Of a DNA stretch of 64,000 nt, positions 48,321-59,440 are shown piece after piece. Position 1 is the first letter of the stretch. Each line of letters begins with the position of its first letter. The stretch covers positions 434,001 to 498,000 of the forward strand of contig SADC01000841.1 of NCBI GenBank assembly GCA_004194705.1, written 5' to 3'. Under the pieces are notes generated by a model. That model was not told the DNA's origin and did not search any database. It was given only the letters and a program-made list of their open reading frames with translations. Source of the stretch: Ditylenchus dipsaci (taxonomy: Eukaryota > Nematoda > Chromadorea > Rhabditida > Anguinidae). The position numbers and the translations under genes are program-made.

Positions 48321-48487
48321 ATGTGCGTGCCCACGCTAATAAGAAATGGTGCCCGGATATTTTTTTCTGATCATTGAACTTATGTACGATTTTTCAACTT
48401 GGTTTCTAACAAAACCATGCCTAAAATTAAATTTTAGGAAAGAATTTCGAATTGGCGAACACCTCTTATTAGCGTAAGCATGCCCCT
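48321..48487. mobile_element. TTAA-type hairpin element, shortened copy
   Basis: TTAA|ATGTGCGTGCCCACGC on the left and GCGTAAGCATGCCCCT|TCAA on the right. It matches 25489-25721 but lacks the right half of the central hairpin. Confidence 0.7.
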
Positions 48488-49004
48488 TCAACGAGTAGTT
48501 TGCTTATTTACACCGGTGTTTGTTACCCATTCCGCTTAGGCTTTTAGTTCTTTGTTTTGTTAGAAACCATGTTGAAAAATGGCTGTAAGTTATTTCCCTC
48601 GTCAAATTTATATTTTACCCCGTAAAATCGTAAAAATTTGTTTCTCTAAAGTATTTCTTCCACTTTTCCTTTTTTTTTGTCAAACTTTTCATACCAGCGT
48701 GTAGTGCTGGATTTCAACTTTCTAACGAGCTATCCATACAAAACCTTTTTTCTCCAATTTTTTTGAAATCTCAGTGAGTCAATTGATAGCTTGTTTGAAA
48801 GCTAAAATCCAGGGCTACACGCTGATATCAAAGCTTAAAGACCAACTGAAAAGTTTTTATGATAAAAACCAAGTTATAAAATTTGACGGGGTAAACAATT
48901 AGAGCCGTTGAAAAAATCCATACAGAAGTTCAATGATTAGGAAAAAATTAGAATTCCCGAGCACCACTCCCTATTAGCTTCACTGAAATAATCAGAAATT
49001 GATT

Positions 49005-49325
49005 TATACGAGAAATATTTTATTTGTTTTTCCAAATTTTTTTTTATTCTCAGAACGATTGCCAGGTATTTGTGCTCATTTGTGTAGTAAGAGCTTTCAA
49101 GAAGCAAAATAAAAAACTGGAAGACTAAATCAATGAAAATGGTGTTGCGGTGGATTTTGGAAGGATTTTGGAAGAATCCACCAAAACACCATTTCCATTG
49201 ATTTAGTCTTCCAGTTTTTTATTTTGCTTCTTGAAAGTTCTTACTACACAAATGAGCACAAACATTTGGCAATAATTATGAGTATAAATTTTTTGGAAAA
49301 ATAAATAAATTATTTCTCAACTAAA
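49005..49325. repeat. 320-bp near-perfect hairpin
   Basis: TGTGCTCATTTGTGTAGTAA (left) pairs with TTACTACACAAATGAGCACA (right), continuing through AAAACTGGAAGACTAAATC to a centre near 49165. No coding capacity. Confidence 0.9.
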
Positions 49326-49698
49326 TCGATTTCGGATTGTTTCGGTCGACGTGTTTTGGTGGAGTAAGTAGGAGCCTATTCTGCCTTTATTTTCACGACG
49401 AAATTAATAGTGAGGGTATACAGAAATCAATTTTACAAGCTTGTTCTTGATGTTTTTCGTGTTAATGAAAATCTTTTGAAAATCATTAATAAAGCATACT
49501 GTCAATGGCTTCCTTTTTCTTCTGTAAGCCTAATTTATTGTGAAAATATTTGCTTGTAAATCTAATTTTTTATTTATTAAATAAACTATTGTTTCTGCAA
49601 ATGCACAAAGTGAAATCATGAACAAACTTTGTAAGAGTAAATTAAAGCTGGTTGTGTTTGGAGGTTAACTAGTAAGCCAGTCAGTCATTAAATTTAAC

Positions 49699-52600
49699 CT
49701 AAACATGAGCACCCAGAGATATATCATAGTAATCTTTGGGGAAGAATTGAAGACATCCGTCGGCCAATTCTTTTTTGTACTTGTTCCTGTGATCCACTAT
49801 TAGGTTAATGTCTGAATTGTGATGATGCTTGACATGGCGCACCATGTAGCTTCTCAAATATTTCTCAAAGGTTTTGTTACATCCCAGGCATTCAAACAAA
49901 GGTAGGTGCATATGGCTATAAATAGGGATTTTTCCACGATACTTTGACTAAATGGTCATACCTATTAACATGGTTTAGGAGGGTCCAGTCCAAAGCGGTT
50001 ACTTGTTCTTTGCATTTGGTGCAAGCATGTTTACGGCCCTTGGCAGTGGACACTCTGGGTTTAGATCCACTGAAATAAGGGCTTCTACCGAGACCCCTAC
50101 CACCAACAAGGTTTTCTGGGGTTACTACATTTATATGCGGCATCTCAGATAGTACATTAGAGGGTGTGGGCATATCGAAGGAGGAAGCACCTCTAAGTAG
50201 CTGGTTGAAGTCAGATATAATCATCTGACTCTGATCTAAATTTATTGTGTCAACATATTTATAATAAAATAATTGGGTTTAGACAATTTTTGGGCGAATT
50301 TTAATTTTCAAATAATAACTGCAAAATTAAAGGTACTTTCCTGTTATCTCGAATCATTTTTGGATGTATTAGTTTTGTACCAATTTCACATTGCAATTTC
50401 TTTAGGAAATGGGAGACGAAGATCCCTTTGAATGGTTGTTGAAGAATATCTCGAAAATTTGGCCTCCGAAAGAAGATATTTAATTGAAATTACATTGAAA
50501 TAACATGGTACAAAACTAATACATCCAAAAATGGTTCGAGATAACAGGAAAATACCAAATTAAATTTCATTTTCTCAAAAGACTCTAAAATTAAAATGAA
50601 AAGTTTAATTAGCAGCGGATGTTCATGTTAATGAAAAAATTCTAACTAATTTTGTACTAAAAAGTATCTACCAAAAACATAAATTGCATAAACACGCTGA
50701 TGAGGTTTCTATTTTTGAAAAGATTCGAAATCTTGCTAGAAGATCATTTTAGGTCGACCGCATCCATTTATTCAAAGTAATTGTCTTTCCGACCTACCAA
50801 TGATATCCAAAGCTTCTGTCGGCTCATAAGTGTCTGATGAAGACTTTGAAGGGTGCTCAAACACATTGGCAGTAGCCAAACCAGTAGACATATTACTGCT
50901 TACAGACAAATCCTCACTCTCTTCACCCTTTTGATTAAAAAATCTGGGCTGACGAAGGTTTAACCGTGGATAGAATCTATCCCAGTTATCTATGATACTA
51001 TCTGTTTTGCCAGGATGTGAAAACTGCATGTGGTTAAGAGCTTCTTGTTTAGACCATAAGAATTCAAGGCCACAATCTTTGCACTTGTAAAACGGTAACT
51101 TCGTATGTCTAAAAATCGGGGAAATTGGAATTTCATGCAGAAAAATGTATTTTGTTGCCCAGTTTTTTGAAGTTACAGTCAGCTCCCGATTTAGTGTACA
51201 CCCTGGGGACCGCCTCCAGGTGTACACTAAATCGAGAGTTGACTGTAGTATAATTTATTAGCCGTTGATTAAAGCGGTACGTGACAATTCATCGTCCCTC
51301 GTTAAAAAGGGACGATTCATCGTCATTCGTATAAAAGGGACGATTCATCGTCCCTGATTGTCCCCTCTTCTGGGACGGCAGTCAATTCGTCGACCGGTCA
51401 TTTTCGGAGGTTTTTCAAAGTTTTAGTTTTTCAACTTATGCTTAGGGTAGGCCAGCGTACGAGAATAATTCAAACATTTTTTCCTTACTTTCGATCGAAA
51501 TTGATTTAATCTCGATAGAGGTGCTCGTAGGGTTGACCAATGGGTAAATAGCCGGTATTTACCGTTACGATATTCAATAGAAGTTATCCAGGTGGAGCTA
51601 CCGAGGAGGTGGCACTCTAGAGGTGGTAAACAGGTGAAAGTAGCAAGGAGGAGGTACTCAAATGGTAGTACCTAGGTTAGTGTATCCAGGTAGAAGTAAC
51701 CAGGATCTGGTACCAGGGCGTAGCCAGAAATTTCTGACGGGGGGGGGGGGGACACCAAAAAATTTTTAGGTCATTTTACCTACACCGTTTTTCAAATTTT
51801 CGAAGGCATTTTACCTACACCGTTTTTGAAAAAATCTGACGGGGGGGGGGCACTGATAACGAAAAAAATCTGACGGGGGCAGGGGGAGCACGTGCACCCC
51901 CTGCCCCCCCCCTTCCCCTGGCTACGCCTTTTTCTGGTACTATGAAGGTGTTACCCAGGTAGGGGTTCCCAGGAGGCGGTATCCAGGTAAATATGAAGTA
52001 CCAGAGGGTGCATTCAGGTGGTGGTACCTAGGCGACATCCAGGTGCGGGCACTCAAGATGTGGTACCCAGTTGGAGAGTACACAGGGGCGGCCTTTGGCC
52101 TTAGCTCTTATAGTTACCAATGATAAGGTTTATATAAGGATTAGGAAAAAGGCATTGACACTTTCCAAGCCTAAAATTTAAAAAAAAGGCGATGAATCCT
52201 CCCCTTTTCATAGGGACGATGAATCGTCCCTTTTATACGAGTGACGATGAATTGTCCCTTTCATATAGCGACGATAAATTGTCCGTGTCCGTGATTAAAG
52301 GGGCATACTCGTCGCCGATGGGAATATTTTGAAAGGCGATTAGCAGCGAAATTCAAACGAAAATTAGTTTGATGAATTTTTGGAAAAGTCAAGGAAAAAT
52401 TCCATTTCTAGAGGGAATCGAACCGATGACCAACTTCCGCACTAGGCCACCAATGCTAGTAAACGAAAGAAGTGTGTTTGATTACTTATTCCACGCAGGG
52501 TATTCGACTAAAAATAATTTGAAATAATTCTCGTTTGAATGGACCTGGTACCCGCCCTTCAAAATATTTTCATCAGCGGCGAGCATGCCCCTTTAACAAT

Positions 52601-55600
52601 TATAATTGAACTTTCTGTGCAACGTGTAAATTTTTTATCTTTCATTTTCAAATAGGATATTTTGAACATAGTTTTAAATACTGAGAAGTACCGTACAACT
52701 CCAAGTCTCTTAGGTTTCCGAACGGGGCGCAGCAGCTAAACAATTACCGAGTACAATTATCGGGACGTTAAAAGGGAAACGTCAAATGTTATAGCTTAGA
52801 TACAAATACTTTGCACGTCATTTTGATACAGTCGACGCTCGATATAATGAACTCTCGATACAACGAACTAATGTTTTTGGTTTAGTTGGATTTGTTATAA
52901 ACATAGGCAAACTGACGCTCTATATAACGAACGCTCGATACAACGAACTCTCGATATAACGAACACTTAGAGTGATCCCAACTAATGAAATGACGCTCGA
53001 TATAACGAAATTTTACAAATTCCAATGCAAAATTGTGTTTTATTTTCAAATTTCAGCCAAAATTTTTCACAGATTCAATTCTCTAACTTTTTTCATTTAA
53101 TTTTCAGGGTGTGGCAAGAAATTTTAGCGTTTAAAAATGGCCCTAAGTTTTCCTAGTTTTATTTTCGAAATTATATTTATTGTAAATAAATTATTCTCGC
53201 GAGAATATTTTTATATATAAAACATGATTCCCGCTTAATTACATGTGGTTGGACCTTGCCCATCTAGGAGCAATCAGACTATGAATCGGAACCACCACAG
53301 TCATCTTGTTTCTAGCTTTTGTGTCCTATCATTCATTTTTCACGTTTGACAAAAAGATCATGAGCGCTGTTAGCAAGATGCGCCGCGTCATTTTTTCCAG
53401 AAAACATAAAGGCATGATGTTTACTCAGCAATCGTTCGGAAGTGCGATCAGCATAATTAGTTCTTTGTGAAAGGCCGTGATTATGGTCGGATTCAACATT
53501 TAGGGTCAACATTTTATTGAATTCAAAAAATGTAAATGATTTTCTTATTATTTGTTTACTTTAATATTTATTAGCCTTTTCGATTTTTAAGCTGTACACG
53601 AAAATATAGGCAGTTTTTAGTTAGTGAATTATGAAACTTTGACGTATAAAAATGGGTCTGTAAAAAGTGTTGAGGGGTCAACTAAGGTCAACATAGGGGT
53701 CAAATTTTGCTAAAATTTTGTAGAGACAGAATTTTGAATTTCTGTTAAAGCCATCTTGTAGAACTCAAAAAATGAGTGGGGATCACAAATATCAGATTTG
53801 GCGCTTTCCCTTCAAAAAATTGATATTTTAGTACTTTTCAAAAATGTTGACCCTCAACACGATTATAATTACAGCCAAAGAACCTTTGAGAGAAAAAATA
53901 GTCCTGTTTCCTTCTAGCTTATTCATGTACTTTTCAATGTTGTATATTCGTAAAAAAACTGTAGTTGTTAGGATAAACTCTCGATACAACGAACTCCTAA
54001 AAAAATTTGCTCGATTTAACGTACGCTCGATATAACGAACCCCTGCGGCTGGTCCCAGGGGGTTCGTTATATCGAGCGTCGACTGTATAAGCAAATTTTA
54101 GTTTTTTTATATAATGGTGGATGGCCTAATTATTACCTAGTGTTGACATGTTTATTGAGGTGGAGCTGGTCATTCTCTACCATTTCCTTGCACATTATGC
54201 ACTCCACCATACCAGACTGGTTGACTAGACCATCATTGTCTGCATCTCTATCCGCTTGATATACTAAAGCAGCTGCAAAACTAGCTAGAGAAGTGCTGGG
54301 AAGTGTCTGGTCAGGTGATTGAACCTCTCTTGAATTGCACCTCTCTTTTACTGTGTCCTGCTGTAAATTGTGTTTTCGTGGAAAAAGCTATTAAGATATG
54401 CGTACAAACCAGTAAAAAGTCTGAATGTCTAGGCTCCTCCTGCACTTCACAAGAAGTTATTGCATGCAATGAGTTGCGCCTAAACTTCAGGGTCAACTGA
54501 CGGTGCGAGGAAGAGTGAGCATTAGGTGTAGTTGTGGGTCTGAAATCAACTAACAATGGCTATGTATGTGCATTTTCGAATTAGTATGCTTACGAATGTA
54601 TGGGGTGATTGTTGAGGGTGAATTAGCCACAATCTCAGGTGTCGGTGAAGTCTGTGGGTTACTCGTGTATGATGTTTCAGCACAGCTTTGAAGCAACTCA
54701 TTGTTCTTAATGTTGTGGGCCTGCTGTTCTAAATATGTCGATGATTTTTTGGTATCATTTGGTTCGTTTCTTTAGAATGATGTAAACAATTTTGCTATTT
54801 CAACCAGCATTTAACTACAAATACAATCGACTCTCGATATAGTGACATCCCTGGGACCGGCTCTTAGGTGTCACTATATCGAAAGCGTCACTATATCGAG
54901 AGTTGATTTATGGTCAGTGTTCGAGCTCAAGATGTCACTATATTGAGGGTGTCACTATATGGGGAGTGAGCTTTGTTGAGTTTCTCTGCCGGCCAACCAA
55001 TTTTCTTTCAAGGTGCCACTATATCGAGAGTGTCACTATATCGGGTGTCACTATATCGAGAGTCGACTGTACCCTGATAATTTATGTAGCTCCAGTTTTT
55101 TTATTAAAAGTATATACCTTGCTCTTGTAAACTTATTCCCTTCTCCACAAATTTACTATTCCTTGTGTTCTGATAGTTCTCTGTTTTCTTGACCGTTTCC
55201 TTGATCCTGCTAGACAGGAGATTCAAATTTGGTACTGAATTATTTAAATGAACAACTTAAACATAAGTATTGAGCGCAAAAAATCCACCTACCTGCACTG
55301 ACCTCCAGTGGACCAAAAGTCTCTTCGGCAGCTACACAACTTGAGTTGCTGGAGCAAGAGTTACGCATGGCAGTAATAATAGAACTTGGAGTGGAAGTGA
55401 TTGGTTGATTATCACAGCCTAACACTTGCAGACTATTTTCTTCCTCTTGATCACTGTCACCTAGCTCTATCACCGGCTTAACGTCTAAAGGGAGCGCATC
55501 GGAAGGGCCCTCTTGCCCTGCCCCCACCTCTTTCTTGCTTTTAAACACAGGATTAAGCAACTTAGATGGAGCAGATTTGCACAATTTGGGATGGCCATCT

Positions 55601-55947
55601 TGCAGACAACGCTCCAAACACTCCTGAATCTTAGTTTTTTCTCTTCGATGGCTGGGGTCACTTGGAATTTGACCTGCAAATTAAAATAAAGTATTAAAGT
55701 CAGAAGAGGGTTAACCAACATAGTATTCAAAGAGACCATGGTCCACTTCGAAATGTCGCCTAACAGCATACTCAGTAGGAAATTTGGAATACTTGCAGTG
55801 GTCGCACTATAACTATTACTTAAATTTGCTGGGATAGTTTTAACACACCTCATAGGGTGTGCAATCATAGTGAACAGCGGCTATATGAGCCTCCAATTCA
55901 TTGGCGTTTAGAGAGGAATTGTCCGAACACACACAACATTTTAACAT
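49699..55947 (-). CDS. Multi-finger C2H2-type zinc finger protein
   Basis: Exons in transcript order: 55947 to about 55848, about 55800-55705, about 55676-55288, 55115-55233, about 54590-54720, an uncertain exon near 54500-54570, about 54120-54300, 50798-51108, 49962-50235, 49699-49915. Most junctions are phase-consistent. Finger-like modules: CCVCSDN..HIAAVH at the start; VRRHFEVDHG; VECIMCKEMV..HLNKHVN; FYKCKDCGLEF..HMQFSHPG (the clearest C2H2, x12 between second Cys and first His); HACTKCKEQV..LLNHVN; FECLGCNKTF..RHVKHHH. Linkers are Ser/Pro/Glu-rich. A role in DNA binding or chromatin is inferred from the fingers only. The 3-kb intron 51109-54120 is full of transposable elements. Frame doubts remain at the second exon junction. 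Confidence 0.7.
50325..50570. repeat. Inverted repeat with CTGTTATCTCGAA arms
   Basis: TTTCCTGTTATCTCGAATCA (left) pairs with GGTTCGAGATAACAGGAAA (right), as do TTGGATGTATTAGTTTTGTA and TACAAAACTAATACATCCAA. The spacer is about 90 bp. It is in an intron of the zinc-finger gene. Confidence 0.85.
51176..51245. mobile_element. 70-bp TA-flanked hairpin, minimal Tigger-like element
   Basis: TA|CAGTCAGCTCCCGATTTAGTG on the left and CACTAAATCGAGAGTTGACTG|TA on the right, joined at GGGGACCGCCTCC. It is essentially two terminal repeats with no interior. Confidence 0.9.
51273..52294. mobile_element. TTAA-type 1-kb element with ATTCATCGTCCC word arms
   Basis: The left arm repeats GGGACGATTCATCGTCC about three times; the right arm carries the complement GGGACGATGAATCGTCC. 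The interior (51590-52090) is a degenerate array of CAGGTGG/GGTACC words, itself interrupted by 51716-51935. It is followed directly by a TTAA shared with the next element. Confidence 0.75.
51716..51935. mobile_element. Element with GGCGTAGCCAG ends and G/C tracts, nested
   Basis: CAGGGCGTAGCCAGAAAT on the left and CTGGCTACGCC on the right are inverted. Long G tracts follow TCTGAC three times, and a palindromic GGGGAGCACGTGCACCCC sits near the right end. It interrupts the CAGGTGG array of the surrounding element. Confidence 0.7.
52299..52592. mobile_element. TTAA-type element with tRNA-like core
   Basis: TTAA|AGGGGCATACTCGTCGCCGA on the left and GGCGAGCATGCCCCT|TTAA on the right. Its left TTAA is also the right flank of 51273-52294. 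Confidence 0.85.
52408..52458 (-). repeat. Truncated tRNA-like segment inside the TTAA element
   Basis: On the minus strand TGGCCTAGTGCGG (A-box) is followed after only about 12 bases by a perfect GGTTCGATTCCC (B-box). The anticodon arm is therefore missing, but both polymerase III boxes remain. Confidence 0.65.
52829..54085. mobile_element. 1,257-bp TA-flanked Tigger/pogo-like element, nonautonomous
   Basis: TA|CAGTCGACGCTCGATATAAT on the left and TTATATCGAGCGTCGACTG|TA on the right. The words CTCGATATAACGAAC and CTCGATACAACGAAC repeat along both arms. The interior shows no transposase frame. Confidence 0.85.
54834..55069. mobile_element. TA-flanked Tigger-like element with repeated TCACTATATCGAGAG
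   Basis: TA|CAATCGACTCTCGATATAGTG on the left and CACTATATCGAGAGTCGACTG|TA on the right. The unit GTGTCACTATATCGAGA occurs at least six times inside. It is in an intron of the zinc-finger gene. Confidence 0.85.
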
Positions 55948-56203
55948 TATCTAAATATGATTTTATTTACATCAGTTTACTTTAACATATCATTATTATA
56001 TATAGAATATGGCAAACTTGTTTATTAATTAAAAATCAAAGGGTATTTTAAAGAGATTTGAAAATGTAAGTTTGTTTTTGAAAAATTTAAAAAGTGATAA
56101 AATGATTTTGATCACTTTCTCGAAAATATTTTGACCAGTCAAAATCACACATTAATCCAAAAATCATTAACACTTATTTTTTAAAAATAGAAACTGGCTT
56201 AAA

Positions 56204-56412
56204 TTCAGGGAACGTAACTGTATTTTTTTAAAAGATTTGTACTTTTTTGGGACCCAAACTCTTTTTTATTTTCAAAGTTTTTAGTCAAAATCTTTTTTTG
56301 GTGCTCAAAAATCAATAAGCACTGGATAAAATGGCACTTTTGGACGAAATATGGCCAAATTGTACTTTTTTGGCCTAGTGTACTTTTTTCAAAATTTTGA
56401 GTTACGTACCCT
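56204..56412. repeat. Miniature element with CAGGGAACGTAACTG ends
   Basis: The left CAGGGAACGTAACTGTA and right GAGTTACGTACCCTG are inverted. The interior shares AATCAATAAGCACTGGATAA with 23270-23420 and 24350-24480. Confidence 0.75.
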
Positions 56413-57905
56413 GCTTAAATTTGATAGAGGTTTTGAAATTTGCATATCTTTTTTTTAAATTACAAATCATAATGTACAAAAAGTATAAGACTTAGTGTGA
56501 TTTGAAACAAATATAAGGTACAAGGCTTCAAAACATAAATTGTTTTATCATTTTCTGCAACACAATAATTGCGAGAAAATAAAATTTTGATATTATATCT
56601 CACGGAAGGTCGAAAAATAGAATAATTTAGTAGATAAAAAGAATTTGAGGTGAAACTAAGATAAAAGACATTTATACAAAACTTATCACAAAAGCGCGGG
56701 AGATTATTATAAAGCCAAACAATAGCTATCGCAAAAAATAAGAACTGTAGGAACATGAATTATTAAAATTGATAAGATTAAGAAAATTAAGATTAAGAAA
56801 CATTAACTAATATAATCAAATGGCACTATTTAGTACTTAAATAACATGCCTTCAATCAAATATTCTTTTTATATTTTCATATGCAGTTACGGACAATTCA
56901 TAGTTAAATTGATAATAAGACCCCAAAATATTACTTTAAGTTTTAAAAATCAGGCCAACAGATTCAACAATATTTCCTTTAACTGCACATATCTGACATG
57001 TTATGGTATATAGAGTAATAAAATTAACATAAGATTGTTCAAATATATCAAGATAAAACTATAAAGTAAATATAGCAATCTTCTTTTTAATGAATTATGT
57101 TTTCTTATAGTAATGAATAGTTTACTGGATGGAAAAAATTATTCATTTTTTAGGTGATATGAAATATAAGCACTTGTGCAGTTAATGAAGCAGGAGGTGA
57201 ATGGTCGCATTTTACATTGAAAATAGTGTCTAATTTAAGAATTGTGCTTAAACATGTCCTAAGTAATTTTTTCATGCTTAAACGATTGAAAGGCTATTTT
57301 CTGGCATTTTCCTTGATAAAAAATATATTTGACTTTTTGCCTTGGAGGACCAAGGCAAATAAAGATTTGGTCAAATTTTAGGCACATTTTTTTTTCTTTT
57401 TGATTTTTCATGAATGAAGTCTGTCAAAAGTAAGTCAAAAGTAGATTTTTTATTTTTCAGAAGACGTCTAAACACTATGCTATAATTAATATGTACCGAA
57501 TAAGTACCGAAATATTCAATATTTCGCTTTAAACCAGCATTGATAGTGATAGTAGCGCAAGAATGCAGATAATAATCATGTTTTGTTAAATATGATAAGA
57601 ATACTAGAGAAGCAACATGTCACACCATCCCGTACAACACTTGCATGCACATTTCTATATATAAAACCAGTTTTATAATACATGAAAAATATTATTTTCA
57701 GCAGTAGTTTGTCATGATAATATAAATTGGTAAAAGATCATTATTGTTTTTCACCAATGAAATACAAATTCAATGCAATGCTTATGCTACAACAAGATCA
57801 ACCATATATTGTATATGATTTATTTGATATGGTACACCACACTAGTCAATCAGAGTTTTTATCAGTTTATACATACTTTCAACATTATTGATAATCTTTG
57901 GTTTG
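56413..57905. other. AT-rich region, no gene seen
   Basis: Very AT-rich with no exon I can support. About 57210-57440 is a diverged copy of the 44233 hairpin. The right end presumably contains the promoter of the gene at 57950. Confidence 0.4.
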
Positions 57906-57910
57906 TTTGC

Positions 57911-57917
57911 TATAAAA
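57911..57917 (+). promoter_or_regulatory. TATA box upstream of the small secreted peptide gene
   Basis: TATAAAAG lies 39 bases before the ATG at 57950. A pyrimidine-rich ACTCTCTACTAG about 25-30 bases after it could hold the start site, leaving a very short leader. Confidence 0.6.
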
Positions 57918-57949
57918 GCAAGCACGCACACTCTCTACTAGCTCTTAAG

Positions 57950-58253
57950 ATGGAGGGGCGTGTTGCCCTACTGCTGCTCTTAATGTATTCCTTTGCACTT
58001 GTATAATGTATTATTCCCATAAAACATAGTTTTATTGGAGAGTCAGGGGTGCTGGTCACCACAAAAGTATATGTACAACCACATAGCCTACCAAACATAC
58101 ACACAACCAACCGTGCACCATACATACCTACTCAGCTGCTGCTGCTACTATACACTATTGCAGGAAAAAAGCACACAGACACAGCAGAATGAGTTAGCAG
58201 GAGCAGTAACAGCAGTTGAAAGACACAACACATATATTCTATATTTCATATAA
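57950..58253 (+). CDS. Possible small secreted peptide, 46 residues
   Basis: Exon 1 (57950-58000) encodes MEGRVALLLLLMYSFAL, a typical signal peptide. It ends in phase 0 at GTATAA. Exon 2 (58164-58253) follows a TATTGCAG acceptor and reads EKSTQTQQNELAGAVTAVER, then HNTYILYFI and a stop. A TATA box precedes it, and AATAAA follows at 58291, 38 bases after the stop. The compact promoter, leader, intron and poly(A) layout is gene-like. There are no cysteines and no dibasic sites in the mature part except near the exon joint. Family unknown; expression is untested. Confidence 0.45.
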
Positions 58254-58290
58254 TACAATTGATTTCGTTTGAAGATATTTACTACATTGC

Positions 58291-58296
58291 AATAAA
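58291..58296 (+). terminator. Poly(A) signal AATAAA of the small peptide gene
   Basis: AATAAA lies 38 bases after the stop codon at 58251-58253, an appropriate distance for the proposed two-exon gene. Confidence 0.5.
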
Positions 58297-59077
58297 CCAA
58301 AATAATATATTTTTAATATAAAATACTCGAGCCTAAAAAAGTAAAATGACCTTATTATCTAAAATATTTGATAAAATTTTAATTTTAAACAATCAACAGA
58401 ATTGTTGATTTTGTCATTGAGAAAGCCATACTTTGACCGATTTCTTCAAAAATCTGAGGTCAGTGCAAGTGTATGCGAAAATTAAATGACTATTCATAGA
58501 ATAAATCATATTGAATAAATTCAAATAAATACAGATGTCTTGAGGTGGGGGAATTTCGATATGGTAGTAAAACCATTTTCCAAACATACAAGACTCAGTG
58601 TCTAACAATTCAAGACACAATTAGCACTTTATTAGTGATTTTGCAGTCTTCTTGATTTGTGTTGGTAATTTTGGCATTTCGGCAAAAATTTAGAGCCCGT
58701 TAGCCACTTCAGAAACCGAATAATTACAAAAAAGATATATAAATTTAAAAACTGTATACTCTACCACCTTAAATAAATTCTCCTAATAAACCATTCGTAG
58801 TATGGTACTTCTCTAGTTGACATCACACCTCCAAAAACCCTACAAAATCAGATACGTAAGAACGAAAGACGGAACGATGAGTGCCAAATTCCTGTTTGTG
58901 CCTTCGCTTGAACTTCTGCCAAGTTGATTCGATTGTTTGAGTGTGTGCACCGGTCTATGGATACATGAAATTGATTGAATTTTCCCGTAGTATATTCAGA
59001 GAAAATAAAAATATTAATATTTCCAAATTCTTTTTTAGTCAAATTTTAAATTATGTTTTAAAGGAGGACAGAAAAGT

Positions 59078-59440
59078 GGGGTCATTCTGGCAGTTTTGTA
59101 ACTGCACCAGAAGTTACATTTTGTTGGTGCTCTAGTGGACATGATATTATACAAGTTTATACTTGAAATGACGCCAGAAAGCATGACTACATTTTGAGCA
59201 TGAAGCATATATGACTATGCCTGCAAAATTTTGAAAAAAACATAATTTATGAAAAAGTGTTCGGGGTCATAACTTATGTTTTTTTGAAAAATTGCAGGCA
59301 TAGTCATATATGCTTCATGCTCCAAATGTAGCCATGCTTTCTGGTGTCATTTCAAGTATGAACTTGTACAACATCATGTCCACTAAAGCACCGACAAAAT
59401 GTAACTTCTGAAGCAGTTACAAAACTGCCAGAATGCCCCT
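59078..59440. repeat. 360-bp hairpin
   Basis: GTCATTCTGGCAGTTTTGTAA (left) pairs with TTACAAAACTGCCAGAAT (right), and AGTCATATATGCTTCATGC pairs around the centre near 59255. No coding capacity. Confidence 0.85.

Noticed and set aside
52829..54085. Autonomous Tigger/pogo transposon
   Set aside because: Ends fit, but no DDE transposase frame is present in the interior.
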